DNA from: Chloroflexota bacterium
Lineage (GTDB): Bacteria; Chloroflexota; Dehalococcoidia; Lucifugimonadales; Lucifugimonadaceae
Assembly: GCA_002717385.1 (NCBI GenBank)
Contig: PBDR01000029.1
Coordinates: 1-60,089, forward strand
Length of the DNA: 60,089 nucleotides
Reading direction: 5' to 3'
Positions 8,970 through 16,874 of this stretch are shown one piece after another. Position numbers and translations under genes: made by a program. The notes under the pieces were generated by a model. That model was given only the letters and a program-made list of their open reading frames with translations, was not told the DNA's origin and did not search any database. Position 1 is the stretch's first letter; each line of letters opens with the position of its first letter.

Positions 8970-9847
8970 GATGTCCTAATCTCTAGTAAATTCCAATCAT
9001 CAATTTTTCTTTTCCTGTGAACATTACCACCATATTTTTTTAACGATCTAATAACTTCAAGAACAGTATCATCTAATATTCCAGAAACAATAAGCAAACC
9101 ATCTGATTTAATTGATCCAATTAAATATTTTGATAAGAAAATAATTACTCGACTAGAAATATTAGCGACAGTTATATCTTGGCTATTTTGTGAAACATTA
9201 TAATTAGGTAAAGTTCCATTAATTACTAAACTATTACCTGAAATTTTTGCTTGAGAAATATTATCTTTTGTAGTCCTAATTGCATCGTCATCTATGTCAA
9301 AAGAAATAACTCTAGAAGCTCCTAACATAAATGATGCAATAGATAATATGCCCGATCCCGATCCTAAATCCAACACAACATCATTAGTAGTAAGGTTTTG
9401 TTCTAGAGATTCCAAACACATTCTAGTGGTAGGATGATAACCAGTACCAAATGACAACCCTGGATTTAAAGGTATTATAATATCACTAGGGTTGGGTGGT
9501 TCAATAATATGAGGAGAAACAATTAAATTTTCCCCTACACGAATAGGAGAAAATGTTTGATTCTTCCATTCTTCCTCATTAATTATCTTTTTTTGTAATT
9601 CTCCTATAGGTGAAAGTTGATTAATCAAACTAAGACTAATATCAATTAGTTTAATACTATTACAAAATTCAGAATCGTAATCAATCCAACCCACAATCTC
9701 GATCAGATTCTCATCCTGCTCCAAAAGACCATTTTTAGTCTCAATCAAAACTACTTTATTATCAGAATATTTTGAAAAAATATTAAAAACCGGCTCCACG
9801 TATTCAAATGAAACTTTTACAGAAAACTCTAACCATCGTTTACTCAT
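8966..9847 (-). CDS. prmA: ribosomal protein L11 methyltransferase
   Basis: Trimethylates lysines and the N-terminus of ribosomal protein L11. The N-terminal substrate-binding domain (residues 1-95) is followed by the linker motif LSFGTGYHPTTRMCLE around 131-146. A class I SAM-dependent fold follows, with motif I DLGSGSG at 160-166 and VANISS in place of the usual NPPY-like NI(L/V)A motif. Length is 293 residues, within the family range. It lies 6 bp downstream of dnaJ and overlaps rsmE by 4 bp, giving a dnaJ-prmA-rsmE operon. Confidence 0.94.
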   Translation of the reverse strand: MSKRWLEFSVKVSFEYVEPVFNIFSKYSDNKVVLIETKNGLLEQDENLIEIVGWIDYDSEFCNSIKLIDISLSLINQLSPIGELQKKIINEEEWKNQTFSPIRVGENLIVSPHIIEPPNPSDIIIPLNPGLSFGTGYHPTTRMCLESLEQNLTTNDVVLDLGSGSGILSIASFMLGASRVISFDIDDDAIRTTKDNISQAKISGNSLVINGTLPNYNVSQNSQDITVANISSRVIIFLSKYLIGSIKSDGLLIVSGILDDTVLEVIRSLKKYGGNVHRKRKIDDWNLLEIRTS

Positions 9848-9853
9848 TAGGTG

Positions 9854-10969
9854 TTAATTTTTACCTTTAAACGCATCCTTTACTCTATCAATAATATCGT
9901 CATCATTATGATTGAAACCTTCATATCCCAACGAATTACCAAAATCTCTAAGCATTTTCTTTTGATCTGAACCTAAATTTTTAGGTGTCAATACTTTCAA
10001 GGTGATTATATGATCACCTCTCTTATCAGGTCTTCTTAAATAAGGTACTCCTGCAGATTTTATTCTCAAAATCCTACCCGATTGTGATCCACTAGGAATT
10101 TTTAATTTACGCTTACCATCTAAAGTGTCTATCTCTATATGTCCTCCTAGAGTTGCAAGAACAATATTGATTTCTAAATTGAGTAAAATATCATTATTTT
10201 CCCTAATAAAATACTCGTGTTTATCAACTTTGATAAGAATGTACAAATCGCCTGTTTCGCCACCATTCATAGAAGGTTCTCCATCTCCCTTCATTACTAT
10301 TCTTGATTCATTATCAATACCTGAAGGAATAGTAATTTTTATTCGTCTATTGACAATTTCTGTTCCTTTTCCTACACAACGTTTACAAGGAATATTAATT
10401 GCTTGTCCCAAACCATTACAACTAGGACACGTAGTAACCTGTTGAAATTGACCAAAAACTGTACGCTGAGATTGAGTTACCTGACCTGAACCTGAACAAC
10501 TAGAACAGGATGAAATTTCTGATCCTGGCTCAGCTCGAGATCCTCTACATGAAGAACATTTTTCTAATCTTCTTAAATCCAGTTCTCGTTCAGTACCAAA
10601 AACTGAATCTTCAAAAGAGATTTCCATTACAAACTCTAAATCTCTACCTTTTGATACTCTAGAGGAAGATGATCCTCCAAAAAAACTATCAAAAATATCT
10701 CCGAAACCATCAAAGCCTTCAAAGCCTTTATTAAAATTACTATTTATACCAGCATGTCCATATTGATCGTAAATAGATCTTTTTTCAGGATCACTTAAAA
10801 CTTGATAAGCTTCATTAATTTCCTTAAACTTTTCCTGAGCCTCAGATGATTTGTTCCTATCAGGGTGATACTTTAGAGCATATTTTCTAAACGCTTTCTT
10901 GATTTCATCCTGAGAAGCTTTTCTTGAAACTCCTAATATTTCGTAATAATCTTTTTTTTGAGTAGCCAT
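9854..10969 (-). CDS. dnaJ: molecular chaperone DnaJ
   Basis: Hsp40 co-chaperone that stimulates the ATPase of DnaK. J domain at residues 8-72 with HPD at 35-37, followed by a Gly/Phe-rich linker (79-100). The zinc-finger region has four cysteine pairs: Cys138/141, 155/158, 181/184 and 195/198. The first repeat is CSSCRGSR rather than CxxCxGxG, but all eight cysteines are kept. The substrate-binding C-terminal domain follows. Length is 371 residues. No dnaK or grpE is adjacent, and I saw no CIRCE or HAIR heat-shock operator in the divergent upstream gap. Confidence 0.97.
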   Translation of the reverse strand: MATQKKDYYEILGVSRKASQDEIKKAFRKYALKYHPDRNKSSEAQEKFKEINEAYQVLSDPEKRSIYDQYGHAGINSNFNKGFEGFDGFGDIFDSFFGGSSSSRVSKGRDLEFVMEISFEDSVFGTERELDLRRLEKCSSCRGSRAEPGSEISSCSSCSGSGQVTQSQRTVFGQFQQVTTCPSCNGLGQAINIPCKRCVGKGTEIVNRRIKITIPSGIDNESRIVMKGDGEPSMNGGETGDLYILIKVDKHEYFIRENNDILLNLEINIVLATLGGHIEIDTLDGKRKLKIPSGSQSGRILRIKSAGVPYLRRPDKRGDHIITLKVLTPKNLGSDQKKMLRDFGNSLGYEGFNHNDDDIIDRVKDAFKGKN

Positions 10970-11147
10970 ATTTAGTTATAGATAAGTAATCATTATTAAT
11001 AATTAATTAATATCATCTCTATTATATGAAGATATTAAGCATAAATTAAATACATATAAACTGATTCAACAGAATTACTTAATAATAATTTAGGTGATAT
11101 AAAATAAATAGTGGAAGTACTTAAATTGATTATTAAAAAGGAAAATT

Positions 11148-11765
11148 ATGGAAATTAAGTGGTTAGGGAATACAACTTTTATAGTGACATCAAATATTTC
11201 TACGATATTAATTGAACCTTCGGATGCGATTCTCAAAGAAAGATTGAAAGAACATAATTTAATTTGTCTTAATTACAATGAAGATAATCGTGTAAAACAG
11301 CAAATTGACTATAATTTATTTTCTGGTCCAGGCGAATACGAATCTGGAGGAATAGCTATCAAAGGCATAGCAACTCATGGAACAACTGATGCTTCTGAAA
11401 AAATGATTAATACAATATTTAATGTTGAGATTGATGGGATACAAACTGCATTCTTTGGTCGCCCATCATCTAAATTTAATGATTCCACTATAAGACAACT
11501 AGGGAAAGTAGATGTATTAATAATCCAATCTAATAATCAATTATTAGATATGGATCAAATTGCATATACAATTAGGGAAATTGAACCAAAAATTGTAATA
11601 TTTTCTAATTTTGGAAGTAAGGAAACGATTTCACCAGATCTTCAGAACCTAATATCTGAATTAGGTTCTCAAAACGCAACTATAGTAAATAAAATTACAC
11701 TGTCAAAATCAAACATAACAGAAAACAGACAAATAATAGTTTTAGACGAAAATTCTTCCAAATAG
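11148..11765 (+). CDS. metallo-beta-lactamase-fold protein without the metal-binding motif
   Basis: 205 residues resembling the small MBL-fold hydrolases of the UPF0173/L-ascorbate-lactonase-like type. The start MEIKWLGNTTFIV and the later PGEYESGGIAIKGIATHG are characteristic. A DVLIIQSN strand and a KIVIFSNFG strand are near the C-terminus. The HxHxDH metal-ligand motif, expected at about residues 45-60, is absent; the region reads NLICLNYNEDNRV. The histidine after WLG is Asn8. Metal-dependent catalysis is therefore unlikely and it may be a structural or binding homologue. A purine-rich ribosome binding site (AAAAAGGA) precedes the ATG. It is divergent from dnaJ. Confidence 0.7.
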   Translation: MEIKWLGNTTFIVTSNISTILIEPSDAILKERLKEHNLICLNYNEDNRVKQQIDYNLFSGPGEYESGGIAIKGIATHGTTDASEKMINTIFNVEIDGIQTAFFGRPSSKFNDSTIRQLGKVDVLIIQSNNQLLDMDQIAYTIREIEPKIVIFSNFGSKETISPDLQNLISELGSQNATIVNKITLSKSNITENRQIIVLDENSSK

Positions 11766-11776
11766 TTTAGAAAATC

Positions 11777-12901
11777 TTATACGTATTGTCTAAATTTCCT
11801 AAAAACGAATAATAATATAGGCATCAGTAATAAACCTATTATCCCCACACTTGATGAACCACCACTAGTAGAACTGCAAAAACCTCCTTCACTTTCATCT
11901 TGAGCATTACTTAATTGCTCAAGTAACAAATTTTGTGCTGCAACAGTAGCAGATAGATCAACAAGAGGTGTAGGAGTCGGAGTTGGAGTTAAAGTTTGGG
12001 TTGGGATAGGTGTTACTGTTGGAGTCCTAGATGGAGAAATTGTTGGAACAGGAGTTTTTGTTGGCAAAGGTGTTGTAGTCGCAGTAGGTAATGGAGTACT
12101 TGTAGGACTAGGTAAAGCTGTAGGTACAGGCGTAGCTTCAGGAATAGCAGGGAAAACTAACAAATAATCACTTCTGTACACATCATCTAGAAAAGGTTCA
12201 GCTTGAGTTGCTGAAATATTTCCTATAAAAAATTGTACGGGTTCGTTTAAATATTTTTCAAATATAGGATCAACAGTAAGAAAATACCTTCCATCAAAAA
12301 CTACTGCAGAATCTGATATATAATCATCAATTACGACATAAATTTCATTCCCATCACTAACTGCTCTACCGTTACTAATAGCTCTACCTTCAAAATATGA
12401 AGGTTTAAGTATTATAGGAACAGGAGTAGCTGTAGGGACTAAAGTAGGTGTTGGAGTTGGTGGTAAAGGCGTTGATGAAAATGTCAGGTCAGTTTGCCTA
12501 AGTTGAGGTAATGTCCAAAGTTTATCAGTAGTACCGTCTTGATTTATATAAAGATAAATTCCAGTTTGATCAGCTACAATCTGATCTTGTAACCAAAATT
12601 CTATAGATTTCCCAATATATTCTTTTGGAGCATCAACGAACAAACCGTGATATTTAGAGGATTTATATTGGCCAATAGTAGCAGGTTGAGATTCCCAGTC
12701 ATCAATCCTAGCTGTAATAAAATACCCATCAGGATCAGAAGAACCAGAAACTGTAACACTACCATTAAATGTTATGGAAGTTATTGCAGGAACTTCAGAA
12801 TCAGCAAAAGTTATTCCTGAAGTAACAAATAAAGAAACAATAATAATCGAAATAAAGCTTAATATTATTTTTCCACGTTTCATAATAATTCTTGTAATCA
12901 T
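11777..12901 (-). CDS. secreted two-domain protein with Pro/Thr linkers and a C-terminal sorting-like tail
   Basis: Function unknown. A signal peptide ends near residue 33 (TFA-DS); ATG at codon 7 is an equally plausible start. Two related beta-rich domains are visible at 44-117 and 169-235, each with F(N/E)G, a DG turn, an IDD segment and a late (E/Q)F aromatic strand. They are separated by Pro/Thr-rich linkers at 144-163 and 255-313. The C-terminus has Cys342 in GGFCSSTSGG, a hydrophobic span at 352-367 and a basic end (RKFRQYV), resembling CTERM-type surface-anchoring signals. The gene lies downstream of the S-layer-like gene on the same strand, which suggests a cell-surface role. Confidence 0.75.
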   Translation of the reverse strand: MITRIIMKRGKIILSFISIIIVSLFVTSGITFADSEVPAITSITFNGSVTVSGSSDPDGYFITARIDDWESQPATIGQYKSSKYHGLFVDAPKEYIGKSIEFWLQDQIVADQTGIYLYINQDGTTDKLWTLPQLRQTDLTFSSTPLPPTPTPTLVPTATPVPIILKPSYFEGRAISNGRAVSDGNEIYVVIDDYISDSAVVFDGRYFLTVDPIFEKYLNEPVQFFIGNISATQAEPFLDDVYRSDYLLVFPAIPEATPVPTALPSPTSTPLPTATTTPLPTKTPVPTISPSRTPTVTPIPTQTLTPTPTPTPLVDLSATVAAQNLLLEQLSNAQDESEGGFCSSTSGGSSSVGIIGLLLMPILLFVFRKFRQYV

Positions 12902-13096
12902 ATAAATATCTATAAAGTGTAAATAAATCTAATATAAATTATCTCCAATTAAATTAATCTTCGCATAGTAACTTTTGTACAGATTTACATAAGTAAAAAA
13001 TTAATGAAGAAGAAATTAAATGAAGAGAGCCTCTTCGAATGAAGAGGCTCTCTTTCATACAATCACAAACGTAATTGCAACAAGATGTAAAGTTCT
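12902..13096. other. intergenic region between the S-layer-like gene and the secreted protein gene
   Basis: About 195 bp. It holds the hairpin terminator of the S-layer-like gene, annotated separately, and AT-rich sequence upstream of the secreted-protein gene, where a promoter for the minus strand is expected. I could not pick a convincing -35/-10 pair. The short plus-strand reading frame across it is not a credible gene. Confidence 0.5.
13023..13054 (-). terminator. hairpin terminator of the S-layer-like gene
   Basis: A perfect inverted repeat with 14-bp arms (core GAGAGCCTCTTC) and a 4-base loop lies about 45 bp after the stop of the S-layer-like gene. It is followed on the minus strand by T-rich sequence (ATTTAATTT), not by a pure T-run. 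It is the clearest factor-independent terminator in the window and isolates this gene from the next. Confidence 0.8.
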
Positions 13097-16000
13097 TTAC
13101 GGTACAATGTCCGGTACAGAACCGTCAGCCTGTGCTTTTACGTATATCCATAAAGCATCACCAATCTTGGCTTGTGTTTGTCCGGCATTTAAGTTAAGTC
13201 CGTCAAATTCAGCAGATGCTGCAAGATATTTGTAACCCTTAGTAACCGTAGTACCAGCGAAATATTCATCAACGAATTGCGTATCAGCAACACCATTGAT
13301 GTTTATTGATAACTGTGTACCAAAGTCAGATTTCTGTGTTTGAACTTTATCTTGGTCAACGATCCCGACTAAGTTCCAACCAGCAGCTAGAGGTATTGTT
13401 ATAAGAGCAGGCCTTACATCACCAGCACCAGAAGGTCCAGTTAATGTAACAGCTTGATCTTCAAAGTCTGAAGACTCTACCCAATATCCACCACCAGCTG
13501 TTATAGTGTCCAACGCAGGAGTTGTTTGACTTGTCCATACACCATCAGCCTGAGAAGCAATTCTCCATGGTTGTTTTGGTGTAGTAGCCACGTAGCTCAC
13601 AACCTGCTTGATTCCTGTGTTACTGAACACACTAGCAAGTGCTGAATCAGCTGGGTCAGATGGTAGTGAAACAAGGTTCCAACCTGCGTACAGGGTCATC
13701 TTGAAGTCAGTCCTATCAGACTTAGTAACTGTCAACGTATCCGTATCTTCGTTACCAGCCGAGTCTTTAGTTTTTATACTAAACAGATGTTTCCCAGTAG
13801 CAAGAGCCTCCTCTGGTCGATAGAACCAGGTGATTCCATTAGCACTAGAAACCAATTTATCTGCTATGTCTACAAGATCAACACCATCAGCACCTGCATC
13901 AACTGTTGCAGTAGTGATAGTTAGAGCAGTTGTCTCTCTATCTTTTGCAGCAGTGTCAGAGTGTGCATAATCAAACTGAATGTATGGTCGATCTTGGGTA
14001 GTTGTAGCCGGAGTTGTTTTAGCATTACCGACTTTAGTATCTAGAGTATAAACGTACGCACTCGTTTTTACATCACTACCTGCAGTTGTCTCGTTAGAGG
14101 CAAGGTCAGTAGCTAATACACGAATAGCCATTTTTCTAGATTCAGTAGTTGTTCCTGAAGAATTTGTATTATCAACAATCACAGAGTATGTGTTACCGCC
14201 TTTAGCAGTCGCTATGGCTGAACCTGAAGTTACATCAATTGCATCAGTACCACCACTACCAGCGTAGTAGTTGTTCAGGTTAGGGTCATCGGCAGGACCA
14301 CCATCATAACCATCTTCAGTTACCCATACTGTTGGATTACCGTTTAACGATTCGTCAGAAACAATAGTAATCGTCATTTTATTCTTGGTAAGGTTATCAG
14401 GACCAGTAGTTTCACCTGCTGCGCCCAAACCAGAACCAGAACCAGTAGTAATTGTCAAAACTGGAGGGATTCCGTCAGTAGCATTAGCTATGCTTCCAGA
14501 ATCTGTAACGTTACCAGCTTTGTCAGAGATAGAACCAACGATAGTCACCTTTGGCTTATCATTTGACGGTATAGTGCCGTCAAGTAACAAGTAAACATCA
14601 GCATTATTAACAGTCGCAGTAGTAGGAACTTTAGCTCCACCTGTGTCAAGTGTCACAGAGAAGTCTGTAGCTGCTACAGTTGCGGCGTCAACGTTACCAT
14701 CAAAAGTAACCTTCACTGATTTACTGTTGGCTTTATCTACTTTATTTGTAGAGTCATACTCATAACCGGTTTTTGCCGATGATAGAGTAGGTATAACCTG
14801 GTCGATCTTCACCCAGTGAGGGGCGAATTTACTGAATACACCGTCTACATTAGTTGTTGCTGCGTCAGAGTCAGAATAACCATAGTTACCAGCCATATCT
14901 CTAACCCTAATCTGGAAGTCAACAGTATCATTTACTGTCACACCAGCACTTAAATCTGTAGGTAGAGCATCTGGGTAGTTGTAAGTCCAAGACTTACTGG
15001 TTACACCATCTGTCCAGGTTGTGACGTTAACGTTAGCCTTGTTTCCAGCTGCCTTGACGATACCTGTAGAACCAATTACGTCCTTGTAATTAGTAGCTGC
15101 GGTATCATCTTCCGCTTTATCAACATGAAGCTCAAATGTGCTCACATCAATACCTGACTCAGTATCAGCTAAAGTACCAGCAAACGAAGGTGTTCGTGTC
15201 TGGATTTCAGCTTTATTAGTAGGTGCGGTAATTTCACCAGTTGGTACTGTCGTATCTATTTTCATAGTAGCAGTCTGGGCAACATTCGTTGAACCTGATT
15301 TTGTATTAGCGTCTGTGTAAGTAATAGTTATAGGACCATTAATCGCTGGAATAGACTGTGCATCAGATGTAGTAGCCGTAGCAGTACAATCTGCAAGAGT
15401 GCTACAATTGACACCACCGTCAGGATTCCAAAGCGTAGTAGCGGCAGTCACACCATTTGCAATGTTGTGCTGACGTATTCTTACCTTACCATCAAAACGT
15501 CCTGTGTTAAATCCGGTCTCAATCAAAGGAATTGTTACTGCTGTCGAAGCAACTACGCTCTTCATAGTAACAATTGCAGTATTTTTCGCGGATTGCTTGA
15601 AGGATATATCAACTAGACCAGTATAAGCTATGTCATTGACACCATCATTAAAGGTAACATTTGCGCCTGTTCTAGATACCTGGACAATAGGTGCGTTTGT
15701 TCCATCACCGTTGAAAGTAATAGCGTCAACCTGTATACCAGTTAATGCACTAGAAGAACCAGTTGCCAATAATGTGAAGTCACTAACAGCTCCAACGTTC
15801 ACTTTAGTTGCTTGATCCTTTAACTGAATTGATAATTTCTCACCAATGTCAAAGTTGTCAGTTCCAGTTATAGTACCTGTAATAATGATCACACCTGCCT
15901 GAGATGTAACGTTACAAGGGTGAACACCCGTTGATACGCTATAACCAGCTGCTGCAGATAATGAATTCGTACAAGCTCCTCCGTTGTCAATGTCAAGTCC

Positions 16001-16378
16001 AAGGTTGAACCCTGAACTTTGCGTTACACCAGATGGAGATGTATTAAGACCATAACTTGTAGCAAAGTTTGTAGGACCGTTATCAGAAACAACAGACGTG
16101 ACGTTTAAGTCAGCATCCGTAACTGTAACTATCATCCAGTCGTATTCATCCTCTATATTTCTAGTTCCTGTGTTTGCGTACGTTGAATAAACGCTCGCAG
16201 AATATTTTCTGCCGGTGGGTGGCGACGCTTCAGTTGTAAGCGTAGATTTACTGTTTGTTACATATACAAATCCATCGTTCTGAGCACTAACCTCTGAACT
16301 AGTGGATAATCCTGTATAAGCTACAACAGAAAATACCAATATTGCCAATCCGGCTAACCATTTTACTGAAAGCTTCAC
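13097..16378 (-). CDS. large secreted S-layer-like surface protein
   Basis: 1093 residues with a signal peptide (about 1-33, ending VSAQ-ND). The body is a series of beta-sandwich, Ig-like segments rich in Thr, Asp, Gly, Ala and Val. They include phrases such as DGNVDAATVAATDFSVTL (an SbsC/SbsA-type CopC/Ig-like strand pattern) and KAGNVT. The C-terminal 200 residues carry two AGWNLV repeats (898-903 and 999-1004), each starting a subdomain also seen in surface proteins of related bacteria. There is no C-terminal membrane anchor. It starts with GTG behind a strong AAAGGAGG. Codon use is much less AT-rich than in neighbouring genes, as expected for a very highly expressed, or transferred, gene. 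The S-layer role is inferred. Confidence 0.8.
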   Translation of the reverse strand: MKLSVKWLAGLAILVFSVVAYTGLSTSSEVSAQNDGFVYVTNSKSTLTTEASPPTGRKYSASVYSTYANTGTRNIEDEYDWMIVTVTDADLNVTSVVSDNGPTNFATSYGLNTSPSGVTQSSGFNLGLDIDNGGACTNSLSAAAGYSVSTGVHPCNVTSQAGVIIITGTITGTDNFDIGEKLSIQLKDQATKVNVGAVSDFTLLATGSSSALTGIQVDAITFNGDGTNAPIVQVSRTGANVTFNDGVNDIAYTGLVDISFKQSAKNTAIVTMKSVVASTAVTIPLIETGFNTGRFDGKVRIRQHNIANGVTAATTLWNPDGGVNCSTLADCTATATTSDAQSIPAINGPITITYTDANTKSGSTNVAQTATMKIDTTVPTGEITAPTNKAEIQTRTPSFAGTLADTESGIDVSTFELHVDKAEDDTAATNYKDVIGSTGIVKAAGNKANVNVTTWTDGVTSKSWTYNYPDALPTDLSAGVTVNDTVDFQIRVRDMAGNYGYSDSDAATTNVDGVFSKFAPHWVKIDQVIPTLSSAKTGYEYDSTNKVDKANSKSVKVTFDGNVDAATVAATDFSVTLDTGGAKVPTTATVNNADVYLLLDGTIPSNDKPKVTIVGSISDKAGNVTDSGSIANATDGIPPVLTITTGSGSGLGAAGETTGPDNLTKNKMTITIVSDESLNGNPTVWVTEDGYDGGPADDPNLNNYYAGSGGTDAIDVTSGSAIATAKGGNTYSVIVDNTNSSGTTTESRKMAIRVLATDLASNETTAGSDVKTSAYVYTLDTKVGNAKTTPATTTQDRPYIQFDYAHSDTAAKDRETTALTITTATVDAGADGVDLVDIADKLVSSANGITWFYRPEEALATGKHLFSIKTKDSAGNEDTDTLTVTKSDRTDFKMTLYAGWNLVSLPSDPADSALASVFSNTGIKQVVSYVATTPKQPWRIASQADGVWTSQTTPALDTITAGGGYWVESSDFEDQAVTLTGPSGAGDVRPALITIPLAAGWNLVGIVDQDKVQTQKSDFGTQLSININGVADTQFVDEYFAGTTVTKGYKYLAASAEFDGLNLNAGQTQAKIGDALWIYVKAQADGSVPDIVP

Positions 16379-16387
16379 AGCTCCAGT

Positions 16388-16395
16388 CCTCCTTT
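16388..16395 (-). promoter_or_regulatory. strong Shine-Dalgarno of the S-layer-like gene
   Basis: AAAGGAGG lies 9 nt before a GTG codon. It is the strongest ribosome binding site I see in the window and decides the start of the S-layer-like protein at MKLSVKWLAG. Confidence 0.85.
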
Positions 16396-16509
16396 ATTTT
16401 CTCGTGTTCCCTCCCACTCACAAAGACAGAAGACAAGCAGTTCGTCATCAATAATATTTATTTTATGTTTGACTTCTGCCATTCGCTTATGTAGGTGGTT
16501 GAAAACTCG

Positions 16510-16612
16510 AAGGTTTCCGATGCTGTCGGACTCAAGGGCCTTAAAGTAAGGCACTCAAGCTGCCGGTTCCGTTATCACTTTCATTCAAGACTATCTTCCA
16601 GCGAACCGGCTC
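16510..16612 (-). ncRNA. structured leader RNA upstream of the S-layer-like gene (unclassified)
   Basis: A GC-richer island in AT-rich surroundings. Minus-strand RNA can form three stems. Stem one is GCCGGTTC with GAACCGGC (16603-16610 with 16562-16569), enclosing a small AAGA/TCTT hairpin. Stem two is GCCTT/AAGGC (16538-16552), extended by flanking CUUGAG copies that pair with two G-U wobbles. Stem three is TCCGA/TCGGA (16516-16530). It lies within the inferred 5' untranslated region. It does not match riboswitch, SRP, tmRNA, RNase P or 6S consensus motifs that I know. Candidate mRNA stabiliser or regulatory leader. Confidence 0.5.
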
Positions 16613-16645
16613 GCGCGGAGAATAATCTTGGGACACGCCAATGTG

Positions 16646-16675
16646 ATTTAATCATTGTTATCAAAACAATGTCAA
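16646..16675 (-). promoter_or_regulatory. promoter of the S-layer-like gene
   Basis: A consensus -35 TTGACA (16670-16675) is followed after 18 nt by TTAAAT, or after 17 nt by ATTAAA. Transcription would begin near 16640 and give a leader of about 260 nt that includes the structured segment. Confidence 0.5.
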
Positions 16676-16830
16676 GTCTCATTTGATGCCTCAAACTAAT
16701 TTCGTTAAAAAAAACCAGTACACGCTAACGTGTTAACTATTTTCATCTTTCTTAACGAACATAACCAAAATATACGTAAAGATAAGAGTAAATGTCAATG
16801 AAATATAGGGCAGATTTGTGAAAAAAATGT

Positions 16831-16860
16831 AAATTTTATAAATTTTATAAATTTTAAATT
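16831..16860. repeat. AT-only 9-bp direct repeat downstream of rho
   Basis: The unit AAATTTTAT occurs twice in perfect tandem followed by a partial third copy. It lies about 15 bp beyond the rho stop codon. Possibly a low-complexity spacer or an upstream element of the following promoter; no function can be assigned. Confidence 0.5.
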
Positions 16861-16874
16861 CTAATAAATGGTTA

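Larger units (their letters stand above)
16379..16874 (-). other. about 500-bp region between rho and the S-layer-like gene
   Basis: No gene is visible here; the plus-strand 63-residue reading frame crosses the structured segment and has no family features. Read on the minus strand, it contains in order an AT-rich short direct repeat just after rho, a small inverted repeat (ACACG-N4-CGTGT at 16720-16733), a promoter, a GC-richer structured leader and a strong ribosome binding site. Confidence 0.7.

Noticed and set aside
10970-11147. CIRCE or HAIR heat-shock operator before dnaJ
   Set aside because: No TTAGCACTC-N9-GAGTGCTAA or CTTGAGT-N7-ACTCAAG pattern could be found in the divergent gap.
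13020-16000. Several plus-strand reading frames of 60-71 codons opposite the S-layer-like gene
   Set aside because: They are shadows caused by the less AT-rich coding sequence of the large minus-strand gene.
16510-16640. Known riboswitch, SRP RNA, tmRNA, RNase P RNA or 6S RNA as explanation of the leader
   Set aside because: None of the consensus elements I know for these (for example the GGAAGGAGCAGC-type SRP loop, a tmRNA tag frame, or the c-di-GMP, SAM and cobalamin cores) is present.
16495-16686. Plus-strand 63-codon reading frame in the S-layer leader region
   Set aside because: It crosses the structured leader of the opposite strand, has no ribosome binding site and no family-like features.
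16720-16733. LacI-type operator ACACG-N4-CGTGT upstream of the S-layer promoter
   Set aside because: Arms are only 5 bp and it lies well upstream of the -35; too weak to claim.
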